A program made the position numbers and the translations under genes. The notes beneath the pieces are model-generated. The model was not told the DNA's origin and ran no database searches. It was given only the letters and a program-made list of their open reading frames with translations. From Effrenium voratum (taxonomy: Eukaryota; Sar; Dinophyceae; Suessiales; Symbiodiniaceae), in the NCBI GenBank assembly GCA_963377175.1, contig CAUJNA010003248.1, forward strand, positions 696,710 through 760,709: a stretch of 64,000 bases of DNA. Direction: 5' to 3'. Numbering within the stretch: the first letter of the stretch is position 1; each line of letters starts with the position of its first letter. Below are positions 45,701 to 54,099 of the stretch, piece by piece.

Positions 45701-47970
45701 GGGGAACCCCTCAACCGATCGTTCTTTGCCCTGCACTTGAGGATGTCCTCCGCCAACGTGGCTGGGTCCATCCCTTTCTTGTTCTTCGTGGATGCAGTGT
45801 TGAACGTCTGATCCAGCAGGTAGAACACAGTCGCATCCGGAGCCGCGGACTCCTCTTTGAACACCGGAGGACCGTACCCGGCCGCCAAGGCCGCAGCAAT
45901 CCTCACCGCAGCACCTGTCCCACTAGCCGCTAAACATCGAAGCAAGATTACCATCTTGTCTTGGTAGCGACTCATCTCGTGCAGAACGATGGATGGGTAG
46001 ATGGACAGCATCACATCCGCTAACACGGCGACTGCCCATGCGTCCCACAGCCTTTCCATTTGTACGGAATCAACCGCCACACGGGAGTATCCTCCCCTCG
46101 GCAGCTCCAGAGTTGGCGGGATGACCTTCCCACTCCTGATCAGGCGCATCACCTTCCTAGCTTGCTCAAAACACTCAAGCTCCTTCGGGAAGATAGCACC
46201 CCGACCAACGGCCTTTGCCTCGTCCTTGATCTCGGTAAGGTATCCCTTCGTTAGGGTGAGCACAAACGTTTCACCCCGGATGGCCTCAAACATGTTCGAC
46301 TTCGGCACGATCCTGGCGAATAGTGCCCCACCTTCCGCCTCGGCAGCCTGAGGGGTCCCTGGAGCAGCACGCATGTTCTCCTCTTCAACGGAAAGACCTA
46401 TCGGTCCCATGTAGTTCTCTGGGAAGAACTTGTGCATAGCCCACACTACCGATGGAGCATGCGGATTCCATTCGACGAATGGGTTGTAGTACTGCAGGGT
46501 GCTATCGCCCCCTGAGTTGCACAGCTCCACATATTGTGAGTCCGCCGCAGGCTTCTCAAGCTTGATGCAGATCCCACAGATCCCCAACCTCGCGTTCGGG
46601 AACACTCGTTGGGCTCCTCGCTTGACACCCTTCAGGTGGGGATTGTCGCTGAACAGATTCTCGGACTCGTCCGGTTGCGCGATGCAAATCGCGACCCTCG
46701 CCCACGTGTTCTGACCGTAGTGCGACAGAGTGCTGTATCCCAGGGCCTCGACCGCCTTCAAAGATGTCCACACACCTACCCATTCATCACTCGCAGTGGA
46801 CGCAGTAACCTGCATACCACCCAGAATGCTCCACAATGAGGATTGCGAAGTTCCATGGATAAGGACCTTTTCAGTGTCCGTCTGGCCCCTGAAATTGATG
46901 GCCAAATCGAAGAATGCCCATCCATCGTCGGGACCAATTTCCACATCAGTGGTACTCGCCGGGTTCTTGGGCGAGATCCTCAACACCTGTCTACGGTCCC
47001 AGTCAAAGGCATCATGCAGGGACGTGACCACACCTGACATCTGTCCCATTGCGTGCAGGTACCCCCGCATCCCTGGCTTATCAGCCGACGCGAACTTCCT
47101 GACCGACGGGACCGACGAAAGCCTTCGTCCCGAGGAACATCTAACGATCTCCTCCCTGTTTCTCCCTTCCGTCAGCATCATCGCGTCCACGACCAACTCC
47201 GGAGGCGTGAACAATGCGTTCGGCCTCTCGCTCATCCAGGCACGGATTGCGTTGAAATGGTGCTCCGCATCACCGAAATCATCTCCACTATACAGAGGGT
47301 GATCTCCGAATGCCACCTCTGCCTGATCAGCGACCGCCTTTACCAAGGCAGTCTGCGGGTGAACCGTCTTCCACTCCGGCCAGGCTTTCGGGTCTGCAGC
47401 CCACATTCCTCCGCATGGTTCAGCTGCCGGCTCCGTACTGCTATCCATGGGTAGCGCACTCTTGCCACTTTCAATGCTCTCCTCAAAAACGAACGCGATA
47501 TGGTAGGGAAGCAAGAAAGCAGGGTCCGTCGGAACCGCAGCGCAGAGAATGGCCGCCAAGTGCACGGCGTTCATCTCCGTAACCTCCACTCCCCGGCGCT
47601 TCATTTCCGCCACTATCGCAGCAGTCCTGACCGCCCGGTACCGGATCAGCTTTTCATGGTCCGTCACCGGCATGTGGGACTTGTCAAGCTTGTCCTTGCT
47701 GATGTGGGACACTCTGCCAACCAGTTCGTCGAACCTCGCGGCACTGTCATCCTCAATCAGCTGATCAGCCTTCTCCATATCTGGATCAATCGTGGTGAAC
47801 TTCGGATCCTGTCCCCTAAACCCCTTAATCGTCCACTCGCGGTACCCCGCAAGCAAACAACTGGCCACAGCCTTAGGCTTCTCCATACCCAAGCCCATCT
47901 CCAGGTCCCAGGACGGCCGCGGAGGCGTCGCCATGCAGTGCCCCAGGCCCATTCCGCCAGCTGCCGCCAT
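42751..47970 (-). CDS. Retroelement ORF A: 1739-aa protein with PARP-like signature
   Basis: Opens with ATG at 47968-47970, about 300 nt after the end of RNase H. A pattern at about 370-412 (VLIHGTSQSSLWSILGG, then GVWTSLKAVEALGY) resembles the conserved HGT/S and (I/V)(Y/W)-x-S...A...Y strands of the PARP/KptA ADP-ribosyltransferase fold. A later strand SQYVELCNS may be the third position, with Gln in place of Glu. Residues about 560-1000 are mixed and unassigned. From about 1020 the protein is Pro/Ser/Glu-rich and disordered, with an Arg-rich patch. Calling it an ADP-ribosyltransferase is an inference from motif shape only. It is not an Env protein: no signal peptide or membrane helix is seen. 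Confidence 0.7.
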   Translation of the reverse strand: MAAAGGMGLGHCMATPPRPSWDLEMGLGMEKPKAVASCLLAGYREWTIKGFRGQDPKFTTIDPDMEKADQLIEDDSAARFDELVGRVSHISKDKLDKSHMPVTDHEKLIRYRAVRTAAIVAEMKRRGVEVTEMNAVHLAAILCAAVPTDPAFLLPYHIAFVFEESIESGKSALPMDSSTEPAAEPCGGMWAADPKAWPEWKTVHPQTALVKAVADQAEVAFGDHPLYSGDDFGDAEHHFNAIRAWMSERPNALFTPPELVVDAMMLTEGRNREEIVRCSSGRRLSSVPSVRKFASADKPGMRGYLHAMGQMSGVVTSLHDAFDWDRRQVLRISPKNPASTTDVEIGPDDGWAFFDLAINFRGQTDTEKVLIHGTSQSSLWSILGGMQVTASTASDEWVGVWTSLKAVEALGYSTLSHYGQNTWARVAICIAQPDESENLFSDNPHLKGVKRGAQRVFPNARLGICGICIKLEKPAADSQYVELCNSGGDSTLQYYNPFVEWNPHAPSVVWAMHKFFPENYMGPIGLSVEEENMRAAPGTPQAAEAEGGALFARIVPKSNMFEAIRGETFVLTLTKGYLTEIKDEAKAVGRGAIFPKELECFEQARKVMRLIRSGKVIPPTLELPRGGYSRVAVDSVQMERLWDAWAVAVLADVMLSIYPSIVLHEMSRYQDKMVILLRCLAASGTGAAVRIAAALAAGYGPPVFKEESAAPDATVFYLLDQTFNTASTKNKKGMDPATLAEDILKCRAKNDRLRGSPDHRPFKNYEVHYVTSTRDNEETSLRMMVDKAYELMDKRADDCIQKYGNADAAKHDLYVFGFRGSYLYRWERNAWRARSDAATVWSKDVESLIALNNKVKVMVCGPGRSLDREGDQGVHMTKEIQYRMGDLRANLIPVVSADAVSWGSEVDSYGRNRPVQRAWAVVPPYLAAVPDFFSLTRTTWSGSVTLHIRDNILKLLKEGTSSKMGDGGSMSESEDVDMTGAALGGPPVGVTPGGQSSDAGQHAGGQTAAPKAPPKALVTKEMLASVRPKSPPNPPRSPRVSSPQVTATEVGNRWSSNLRTPRATIEEENTGGSAEVDDLLPDREGVDLPTDTFNDGGDPTEAEVLESAGDVEMEPEKEAEVPVVGEEETPGREAEVPQATTTTTEPSVESPAAKRAASPVREERRAREPIGAQKKEEASGACGPGVPVSYAPKYTDDDGDLRDTAATPKAASTQESRGGIHNYANTPYPEHPGEAPELKSAEVRHHREHSSYQSTRGSRTSARPAESRSNRRFIVQHILAREAGEPFIYAVIRNKAITQERVTAEEWRKANETSHIVFPNRDSEWNAVLERAVHNDYMYGALDASRAAGRIDQEYINPRDRKSTPWGDQQWNMKKVASEAAHIPLGMRQDIQAKYHHGRAPPGDWADMPDRDDYMVRGVVSDPNRRAYDCLRAPGVRATLLNAQTGQCIPLDDPTWVPEIASSHLLVGTITAIASHVDSALGRAWRMPMFHPQLMAATAMLEKLQKYFNALNEAVLGKRLGTAPFSMIAGHLAPELRTIPTREQMSDTLAQSAAEIMLSHVSALSHSGSTSDRKEIIGRDGFPFGKSWFEDDPEGATWPGHHMAGGVAVPKIVWGKRPHVDDEGDVDPGASSSGQPRTEPAPDRGAGSGKDDDVTLPDIGKLSVTEKKKDDMDVDQEGSKKDSTGTKEPTPRGTEAGKTDPSEITNFKGATSRSTGRLLLTTSTAGREMIEGSFPRTLR
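43031..43053. repeat. Nine-pair hairpin with TATC loop
   Basis: CCGGC plus CCCC pairs with GGGG plus GCCGG around TATC, with one bulged G at 43036. Confidence 0.85.
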
Positions 47971-48267
47971 GCGTCAGCAGGTTCGGGCCACCGGCCACGG
48001 AACCACGGAGGAACCGGGAACCCAGCCTACCGGCCAGAATCCCCCCCTGTCCCTCAGAAGGCTCAGCCTATCGGCCAGAGACCCTCTCCCTAGAACAAGA
48101 ACCTAGAAAATGAATAATTGACTGAATCCGTCCTTCACGAAGCAGAAGAAAAACCTTAGTGACAGGCATACCTGCCTCATGCTTCTGTTCTGGTCAGTAA
48201 GCGCATTGTGTCGCCTGTGAATGTGGTGCGGTTGCCCGCGGTGTGAGCCAACTTGATCAAGCAAACG
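47971..48267 (-). other. Spacer between RNase H and ORF A
   Basis: About 300 non-coding nt. In element sense it contains a pyrimidine-rich stretch ending TTATTCATTTTCTAG (AG at 48103-48104), a candidate cis- or trans-splice acceptor for a subgenomic mRNA. Two GCC-stem TANC hairpins (48066 and 48025) follow before the ORF A start. Confidence 0.45.
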
Positions 48268-50874
48268 CTACGCGGCAACGAAGTTGTTCAACCACTTCCC
48301 AACAGCAAGCAATCGGTCGTGCTGAGAGAGAGTATCCCCTCCTCGCATCTTGCAAGTACTCCAAAACGAATTGAAAGACTTAGAAGAAAAACACCTAAAC
48401 ACAATCCCATGCCTCTTGAGACCACATTGGCAAGCGCAAACAGACCTGCAATCAAAACCATGCGTGGTGGCGATTCCTTCAACCTCACCTTCCTTCAAGA
48501 TATTGCATTTAGGTCGATAGAGAATGATCGGAACGCATCCACTGGTCCGAGCATCACAAGCCAAGTTGAACCTTTGCCTAACGGCAGCCTCGGTCCTATC
48601 CCTAAGCTTTCTGGTCTGTCCCCACTTCCCAGTCCTGGAATCAACCCTATCGGGTGCAAGATCATTAAGAACAAGCACAACATAACAAAGGCTATCGCCT
48701 TCAATCCTACCAGACCGTATGATGTGATTCCTGTAACCAGGAGCAACTTGAAGCGTGACAACCCTGCAAAGATCACTATACGCAAGAACTCCGGCTATCG
48801 CCTGGTCCGCAATAATAGTTTTCTCGCATCTTTTCCCTCCTTTTTCCTCGTCAATCACGATTCCCTCGTACTCAGAGAGTAACCTCTCAATGAGCCGATT
48901 GAAACCGGATTTTGCACCTGATTCCATGCGTACCCCCCTAAGCGGGGGCAGTCCAGGAGCGGCAGGGGGCTTAAGACAGGGTTGGGTGGGTTGGGCCAAA
49001 TATTCCTGCAGGTATCCCGGCAGAAACATACCAAGGGTGTGCAGATTTCTATTCCACACGACCTTGTCAATGCAGGCCTTAGTGAAAATGTCTGCGCCTT
49101 GGTAGTGAGACGGGCACGCAACGAACCGAAAAATTCCATCATTAAAACGTTCGTTGAGCCACGAGATGTCAATGCGCTGCGTCCTTGACATATAGCGCAT
49201 GTTGGGATTATTCCCAGTTATAACGATCCGGCATGCCGATTCGTTATCCTCCAGCACGTTGATAATAAACGGCTGAGTCTCCTTTCCCTTCCCAATAGCG
49301 TGCTGCCAGAGGGTAGCTAATGCCATTCCCTCCTTGGACACTCCATGGTCGAGAGCAACAATCTCTGCTTCAGGAGTCGACTTCGAAACGGAAGTCTGTT
49401 TCTTGCTTACTCCAGTGATGGGCATGTAGGTCCTAGGACCCACAAGGCAAATAAGCACTCCCGACGTGCTCTTGGAATCAGTACGATCCCCAGCCAGATC
49501 CGCATCACAGTAAGCAACCAACTCAATGAACTCTGGGCTATCGCCCACCCACCCGTACAAATGAAGATCGAGCGTAGAGTTCACATATGAAATTAACCTG
49601 TGGAGCTTGCGGTCACATAGATGATTCCACTTCGTGACCCGGCTGGCTAACGCCTGCACGGGACGAATCAGGTCATATCTGCCCATCCGAGCTCCGTAGA
49701 GAACCTTCATCAGCACCGCCGCCGCGTCATTTCCGAGGCATCCTGGCTGCGCATTGACGGTCTCCATGTCCATCGCCTGGTTGAAGAGTTTGTCAAATTC
49801 AGGATTGACGGAATTCTCGTCAAACTCCGGCTTGCTCTCGTCCAGGAACGGAGTTTCAACCTTCTGCAGCTTCTTCGGGTACTTTCCCTGACACAGCTCA
49901 ATGTATCTATCGACACACGCCTGCATGAAGCTGCTCTCGCTGTACTTGATGAACCTTATCGTGGTTTCCGGCTTGGGGATGTCCTTAGAGAGTAACCCCT
50001 CTGGACCAAACCTCAAGTCGGGTTGCTCCTTATCAGGAGGATTGCCGACCGTCCACGCCAGTCTCGGGTCAAAGTGACCCTTGACCACCTGTTGCGTGAA
50101 TTCGTGCTCGCAGCCAAGATATCTCTTGAGCTGCCTTGGTTCCTCCATCTTGATGACCTTCGAGATCAGCGCCCATCCTTCTGCGATGTTCTTCGCCGGC
50201 CCACTCATCTTGAAGTCATCCACGTACACGACAAGGAAGAGGTCGAGCTCCTCATGCCTAAACACGCTGGCCCAATCCTTCACCTTGACGTAACCGACCT
50301 TCTTCAGCATTGCCTCACAGTGCTGCTCCCAAAAGGTGCCAGCGTCTGGATGCCCATATAGTGCGAGCACGAGGACAACGACTGGATCCTTATACCTGGG
50401 ATTTCCGCTGCCGTCGAACCACTCAGGTGGCCATTGGTCGCGAGGAATCCTCACCCAAGTCTTCTTTCCCTTCAAGCGGGCCTGAGTGTACGCGGACTCC
50501 CCATCACTCACTTCCAGAAGATTCCCTGGAAGTAACCCGTGAGCATCACCCATCTTACCCGCCGCCATAGTAGCGGGGCAGGAGGTGTTCTCGGAGAACA
50601 GGGCCCAATGCCCGATCTCGTCACGGACGAAGCATCCCTCGAACACGACTCGCCCTTTATATTTGCGATTTGGATCGTCCTCCGGCAGCTCGTGATTCTT
50701 CTCGACACAAATGTCGAAAATTCTACCAACATGGATCTTCTCCCCTTCCTTACGTGCCTTGGCCGCAACATCATGCCACTCTTGGACAGTTGACAAGTCC
50801 CAGCATCCCTGCGAAGTTAACTTGTCCCACTCCTTCTGAAGAGCGGCCTTAGCCTTTCCTTCTTGTTCACTGGC
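48268..50874 (-). CDS. pol: Copia reverse transcriptase and RNase H
   Basis: The frame is open from 50874, just after a TAG at 50875-50877, to the stop at 48268; there is no early ATG, so it is presumably made as part of a polyprotein. It begins with WDKLTSQGCWDLSTVQEW. Numbering from the TTG at 50796, the reverse transcriptase has KGRVVFEG (48-55), the first catalytic Asp in VSDGESAY (98) and YVDD at 191-194. RNase H has DAD (431-433), STPEAE (473-478), EDNESA (516-521) and QGADIFTK. These residues appear intact. A C-terminal extension of about 240 residues, with Cys pairs (CACQCGL), is not part of usual copia RNase H. TANC hairpins are scarce over the catalytic core. Confidence 0.93.
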   Translation of the reverse strand, partial: ASEQEGKAKAALQKEWDKLTSQGCWDLSTVQEWHDVAAKARKEGEKIHVGRIFDICVEKNHELPEDDPNRKYKGRVVFEGCFVRDEIGHWALFSENTSCPATMAAGKMGDAHGLLPGNLLEVSDGESAYTQARLKGKKTWVRIPRDQWPPEWFDGSGNPRYKDPVVVLVLALYGHPDAGTFWEQHCEAMLKKVGYVKVKDWASVFRHEELDLFLVVYVDDFKMSGPAKNIAEGWALISKVIKMEEPRQLKRYLGCEHEFTQQVVKGHFDPRLAWTVGNPPDKEQPDLRFGPEGLLSKDIPKPETTIRFIKYSESSFMQACVDRYIELCQGKYPKKLQKVETPFLDESKPEFDENSVNPEFDKLFNQAMDMETVNAQPGCLGNDAAAVLMKVLYGARMGRYDLIRPVQALASRVTKWNHLCDRKLHRLISYVNSTLDLHLYGWVGDSPEFIELVAYCDADLAGDRTDSKSTSGVLICLVGPRTYMPITGVSKKQTSVSKSTPEAEIVALDHGVSKEGMALATLWQHAIGKGKETQPFIINVLEDNESACRIVITGNNPNMRYMSRTQRIDISWLNERFNDGIFRFVACPSHYQGADIFTKACIDKVVWNRNLHTLGMFLPGYLQEYLAQPTQPCLKPPAAPGLPPLRGVRMESGAKSGFNRLIERLLSEYEGIVIDEEKGGKRCEKTIIADQAIAGVLAYSDLCRVVTLQVAPGYRNHIIRSGRIEGDSLCYVVLVLNDLAPDRVDSRTGKWGQTRKLRDRTEAAVRQRFNLACDARTSGCVPIILYRPKCNILKEGEVEGIATTHGFDCRSVCACQCGLKRHGIVFRCFSSKSFNSFWSTCKMRGGDTLSQHDRLLAVGKWLNNFVAA

Positions 50875-51176
50875 CTAGCGACACAAGCATACAAGGGAGG
50901 AAAGACACCTGAGCTCTTTGGCCGATGAGAAAGGGATATCTCCCCCCTGGGCATAGAGAACTCAAAGGTCTTTCCATCAGATCCAATCGTAGGGGCAGCA
51001 GCAGCTATACCAGTGCTTCCGAAACCCGCGGATCCCCTATCGGTTCCCCGCTTGGCTTTCCTAGGAACGATTGACGCGTCAATGAGCATAACACGCTCTA
51101 GTACGATCTGTGCAATGCGGTCCCCGGGATTCACGATGAAGTCCTCACCCCCATGATTAAAGAGGATGACCTTGAT
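50817..51176 (-). pseudogene. dUTPase, C-terminal part (frame-shifted)
   Basis: In a different frame from the upstream part, this stretch encodes IKVILFNHGGEDF, then GDRIAQIVLERV (motif 4) and RGSAGFGSTG (motif 5) of trimeric dUTPases. The joint with motif 3 has lost the usual Arg-Gly and a few residues, so the enzyme from this copy should be defective. After motif 5 the frame runs on about 60 residues and overlaps the reverse transcriptase frame. Confidence 0.85.
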
Positions 51177-52755
51177 CGTAATCGGGATCAATGACCCCAC
51201 CGCCTACAGCGATCCTATTCTTCACGGCTAGTCCTGACCTGGGAGCTATCCTAGCATATACCCCAGCGGGCATCTCTATCGAGATTCCGGTGTTGACCAA
51301 ACCTGACCCCCCTGCTGGAATACATGCTCCCTCAGAGGCATAGGTGTCCAAACCCGCACTCCCCGAAGTAGCCCGCGTCGGGATCTTGGCAGCCTCACTG
51401 TTAAGACTAACGTACAAGGTATCCGGCTTCTTCTTCCATCGCTGTTCAACCGGGTCAATCTCGACCGGCATCGCATTCGCGACCTTCTTGGAAGTACCGT
51501 TCGGGTACCATGCTCCAACGATTGCCTCACACATTTCACTTGGATAGAGAGCAGTCGTCGGGGTGACTGACCCCTCAATGCGTGCATGAAGGTATCCCTT
51601 CTCGTGCTTGCATTTTCGACCTGACAGCTCATCAATGAGCTCCTTGGAGGTCGTCGCAACCTTCCACTGCTTCCTGATTGGCACACCGTCCTTGTCCTGC
51701 ATCCCGAAATCACAGCCGTCAAAATCAACGGTCTCGACATCAGGATCAGCAAGAAACCTCTGCATGAACGGTTGCTTCCATCCAAGACAGTGTCTAGGCC
51801 ACTCAAATGCAACCCTGCCCCCTCCTCGCCTAACGGCTCGGGAGGCCCGCAGGAACGCCGCAAACATGACCTGAGAATTCCTTCTAAGATCGTTCAGGTG
51901 TGATGCAAACTCAGCACCGTGAATCGAAAGGTTGACATACTGCCATGTACTCCACGGTCCGCACGGAATTGACGCCCACAGGTCACACCCAGGATTATCC
52001 TCGATGATCCCAATAAGCCGACTAACGTCTTTGGCTTTGGTGATGTCAAATGAGCCAACGTGAACGCGAATTGCATCGCCTCCACACTCCATCATCACTG
52101 CGGACAAACGCGAGTCAGGTTCACACGCAAACTCAATGAGGAGCTTGCGGCCAGGCGCTGGAGCAGCCGGGTCCCTCTCAGGATGTTCGCGGCGTCTTTC
52201 TTCCCTTAGGGATAACTCCCGTTCGGTTTGAACATATATCTCCCGAGACCGGGTGGACATCTGTCTCCAACTATCCGCATCAATTGAATTGGGTTTTCCG
52301 GTGCCTGCGTATGGCCGCTCACGCCTATCGGCGGATTGGCCATAGTCGATCCTGTCTCCGTGCAGCTTATGACCCTTCTTCGGACCTCCGGCTGGTTTGG
52401 CTCCTTCTTCCTTTGGCTTAAACCTACCGTGGGGAGCACATCCCTTATCAAAGAGGATGGTCACACCAGTCCAAAATCCACGCGTGAAGTGCCGATGATT
52501 GGGAGCATCGTGATGACGATCATCTCTCACCCAATTTCCAACGGCATCAAGCCCCCGCATGTGCGTGACCCTACCGGTGTCAAGCTCCTCATGCGAAGGA
52601 CCACCTGGAGGAAGGTCCTCGTTCGTCGTCCCGAAGAACTTCTTCCGCACCTCAACGTGGATGCGATACCAGGCGCTGTCCTCGTCGTGCCGCTCCCAGT
52701 AATCTGAGACGCACGCGTCACCACTCCCTTGGACAGCCTTGTCTGAATGGCCCCA
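51157..52755 (-). CDS. Pol segment: repeat module 3, methyltransferase-like domain, dUTPase N-part
   Basis: The frame is open from 52755. First comes a third copy of the pol repeat module (DYWERHDEDSAWYRIHVEVR ... FWTGVTIL). Next, at about 170-300 (numbering from 52650), is a methyltransferase-like domain: LLIEFACEPDSRLSAVM as the nucleotide-binding strand and loop, and DLWASIPCGPWSTWQ with a Pro-Cys like the C5-methyltransferase catalytic loop. Then come dUTPase motif 1 (GSAGLDTYA, 430-438), motif 2 (ARIAPRSGLAVK, 466-477) and motif 3 (GGGVIDPDYDQG), after which the frame is lost. dUTPase keeps dUTP low and so limits uracil incorporation during cDNA synthesis; this role in a copia element is inference. 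Confidence 0.8.
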   Translation of the reverse strand, partial: WGHSDKAVQGSGDACVSDYWERHDEDSAWYRIHVEVRKKFFGTTNEDLPPGGPSHEELDTGRVTHMRGLDAVGNWVRDDRHHDAPNHRHFTRGFWTGVTILFDKGCAPHGRFKPKEEGAKPAGGPKKGHKLHGDRIDYGQSADRRERPYAGTGKPNSIDADSWRQMSTRSREIYVQTERELSLREERRREHPERDPAAPAPGRKLLIEFACEPDSRLSAVMMECGGDAIRVHVGSFDITKAKDVSRLIGIIEDNPGCDLWASIPCGPWSTWQYVNLSIHGAEFASHLNDLRRNSQVMFAAFLRASRAVRRGGGRVAFEWPRHCLGWKQPFMQRFLADPDVETVDFDGCDFGMQDKDGVPIRKQWKVATTSKELIDELSGRKCKHEKGYLHARIEGSVTPTTALYPSEMCEAIVGAWYPNGTSKKVANAMPVEIDPVEQRWKKKPDTLYVSLNSEAAKIPTRATSGSAGLDTYASEGACIPAGGSGLVNTGISIEMPAGVYARIAPRSGLAVKNRIAVGGGVIDPDYDQGHPL

Positions 52756-53991
52756 TCAGACTTGGAAGAGCTACCGCCCCCCTCGTCCTGTTGGTCATCG
52801 TCATCATCATCAGGATCATCAAATCGACCTTCATCAAAGTCGAATTCATCCCTGATCCTCTTACTCGGCTTAAGGTCGGCTCTTCGGTCAGCTAACGCCT
52901 CCCGAATGGTCCGAGTCCTAGCGTCATAGGATGCCAACATCGGGAACACGTAGGGCTCCTCAGGGTTCTTCCAGATACGTTTGACCTGGTGTATACTTGG
53001 TTTCCTGAGACCCCTTTGGATGTGCTCGAGATCAGCAACGAGATAGTCGCCCTTCCACAGCCCCCCTGGTTCTAACCGATAGCCCAGAAATAGGCCTGGC
53101 TTGGAAGATGGGGCGAACTTCGGATCTTCCTCTATCTTGATGAAGTCCCGCTCTTTCTTCTCGGCGGGCAGGGCAGTAGTGACGCTTGTCTCTTCAACCT
53201 CTACCTCATCAATGGGAACAAAGTCCGGCTCGTCGTTGCATTCGGGTTCATACTCCTCGTTCTCATAGATCTCGGCCTCGTCCTCATCGATCTGATCAAA
53301 ATCACAGTCGAAATGAGTTTCTCCAGTCCATTCGTGGTTACCTCCACGGTCGTTTTCGGCCTGGAGCCAGTTTTCGTCAACAACGAATTCGGTCGATCCG
53401 TCCAGATAGTTGAGGACTGTGCTCCGCCTCCTGCCAAGGTCTTTGATCTTGACTGGACAGCTCGTCCCTATCGGGATAAAGAGCTCGGTTCGCGCTTCAA
53501 CGTGGACGCGAGTGAGAACCTTCTCGTCTTCATTTGCGATCCAGTGGTCTCCTCCTTCATCAACGTCCTCTGAGTCGATCTTCCCAGCATGTCTGGAGTC
53601 GTTTTGGGCGTTTTGAACCCCCCCCTTTCTATCCCTGCGAATCTTGGGAGCAATGGGGTAGAAGTCGACCAGACAACCAAACGGCAGAATGACTCCGCTG
53701 AAGTTCCCGTTACCGTGGCGTCGCATCCACGGTGATCCCTCACCGCGATTTTCGATGTTCCTTGCCATGGAAAAATGCCTAACGGCAAATGGCCACCATC
53801 GAGGTTCAAATCCAGCTTGACGCAGGAGCACACGTGCCCCGTGAAGAACGAGCTTAACCTTGTTCTCGATCAGGCCATTGGTCTTGGGCATGCCCGGTGT
53901 AGAAAGCCGGTGCAATGCTCCAAGCGTAGTGACAGCATTCTTCAGCTCTGGGGCCTGGTCGCTGTACACTAACTTCAGAGTTTGCCCCCCC
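52527..53991 (-). CDS. pol: Integrase C-terminal half and repeat module 2
   Basis: Carries the second catalytic Asp in LVYSDQAPEL and the Glu in KTNGLIENKV, spaced like other copia-type DDE integrases. It then has the LVDFYPIAPK and PGLFLGYRLEPGGLWKGDY strands typical of copia integrase C-termini. Between them lies an acidic insertion with repeat module 2 (DHWIANEDEKVLTRVHVEAR ... WTGETHF). The frame is joined to the N-terminal half only through a G7 run at 53985-53991, one base too long to keep the frame. A poly-Asp stretch near the end (DDPDDDDDDQQDE) looks disordered. Confidence 0.8.
53985..53991 (-). other. G7 homopolymer frameshift in integrase
   Basis: Upstream frame reads NTLEAFRRFAGG, downstream frame QTLKLVYSDQ. 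Six rather than seven G would join them. Could be a genuine indel, a sequencing error, or a slippery site. Confidence 0.7.
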
Positions 53992-54096
53992 TGCAAACCT
54001 GCGAAATGCCTCCAGCGTATTGCTACGGGATCTGGATTGCACAGGGAGGACTTCGAGGTAGTCAGTAGCGAGGTCATAGAACACTATCGCGTCCGC

Positions 54097-54099
54097 TTA
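54097..54099 (-). other. In-frame TAA within integrase core
   Basis: Integrase-like sequence continues in the same frame on both sides of this codon, so it is read as a nonsense mutation or a read-through stop rather than a true end. Confidence 0.75.

Noticed and set aside
42751..47970. Env-like protein, because of its position after pol
   Set aside because: No signal peptide, membrane helix or fusion-like segment could be seen in any of the three downstream frames.
49205..49218. TGGGA-TTAT-TCCCA as a member of the hairpin family
   Set aside because: The loop is TTAT, outside the TANC pattern; kept apart to avoid inflating the count.
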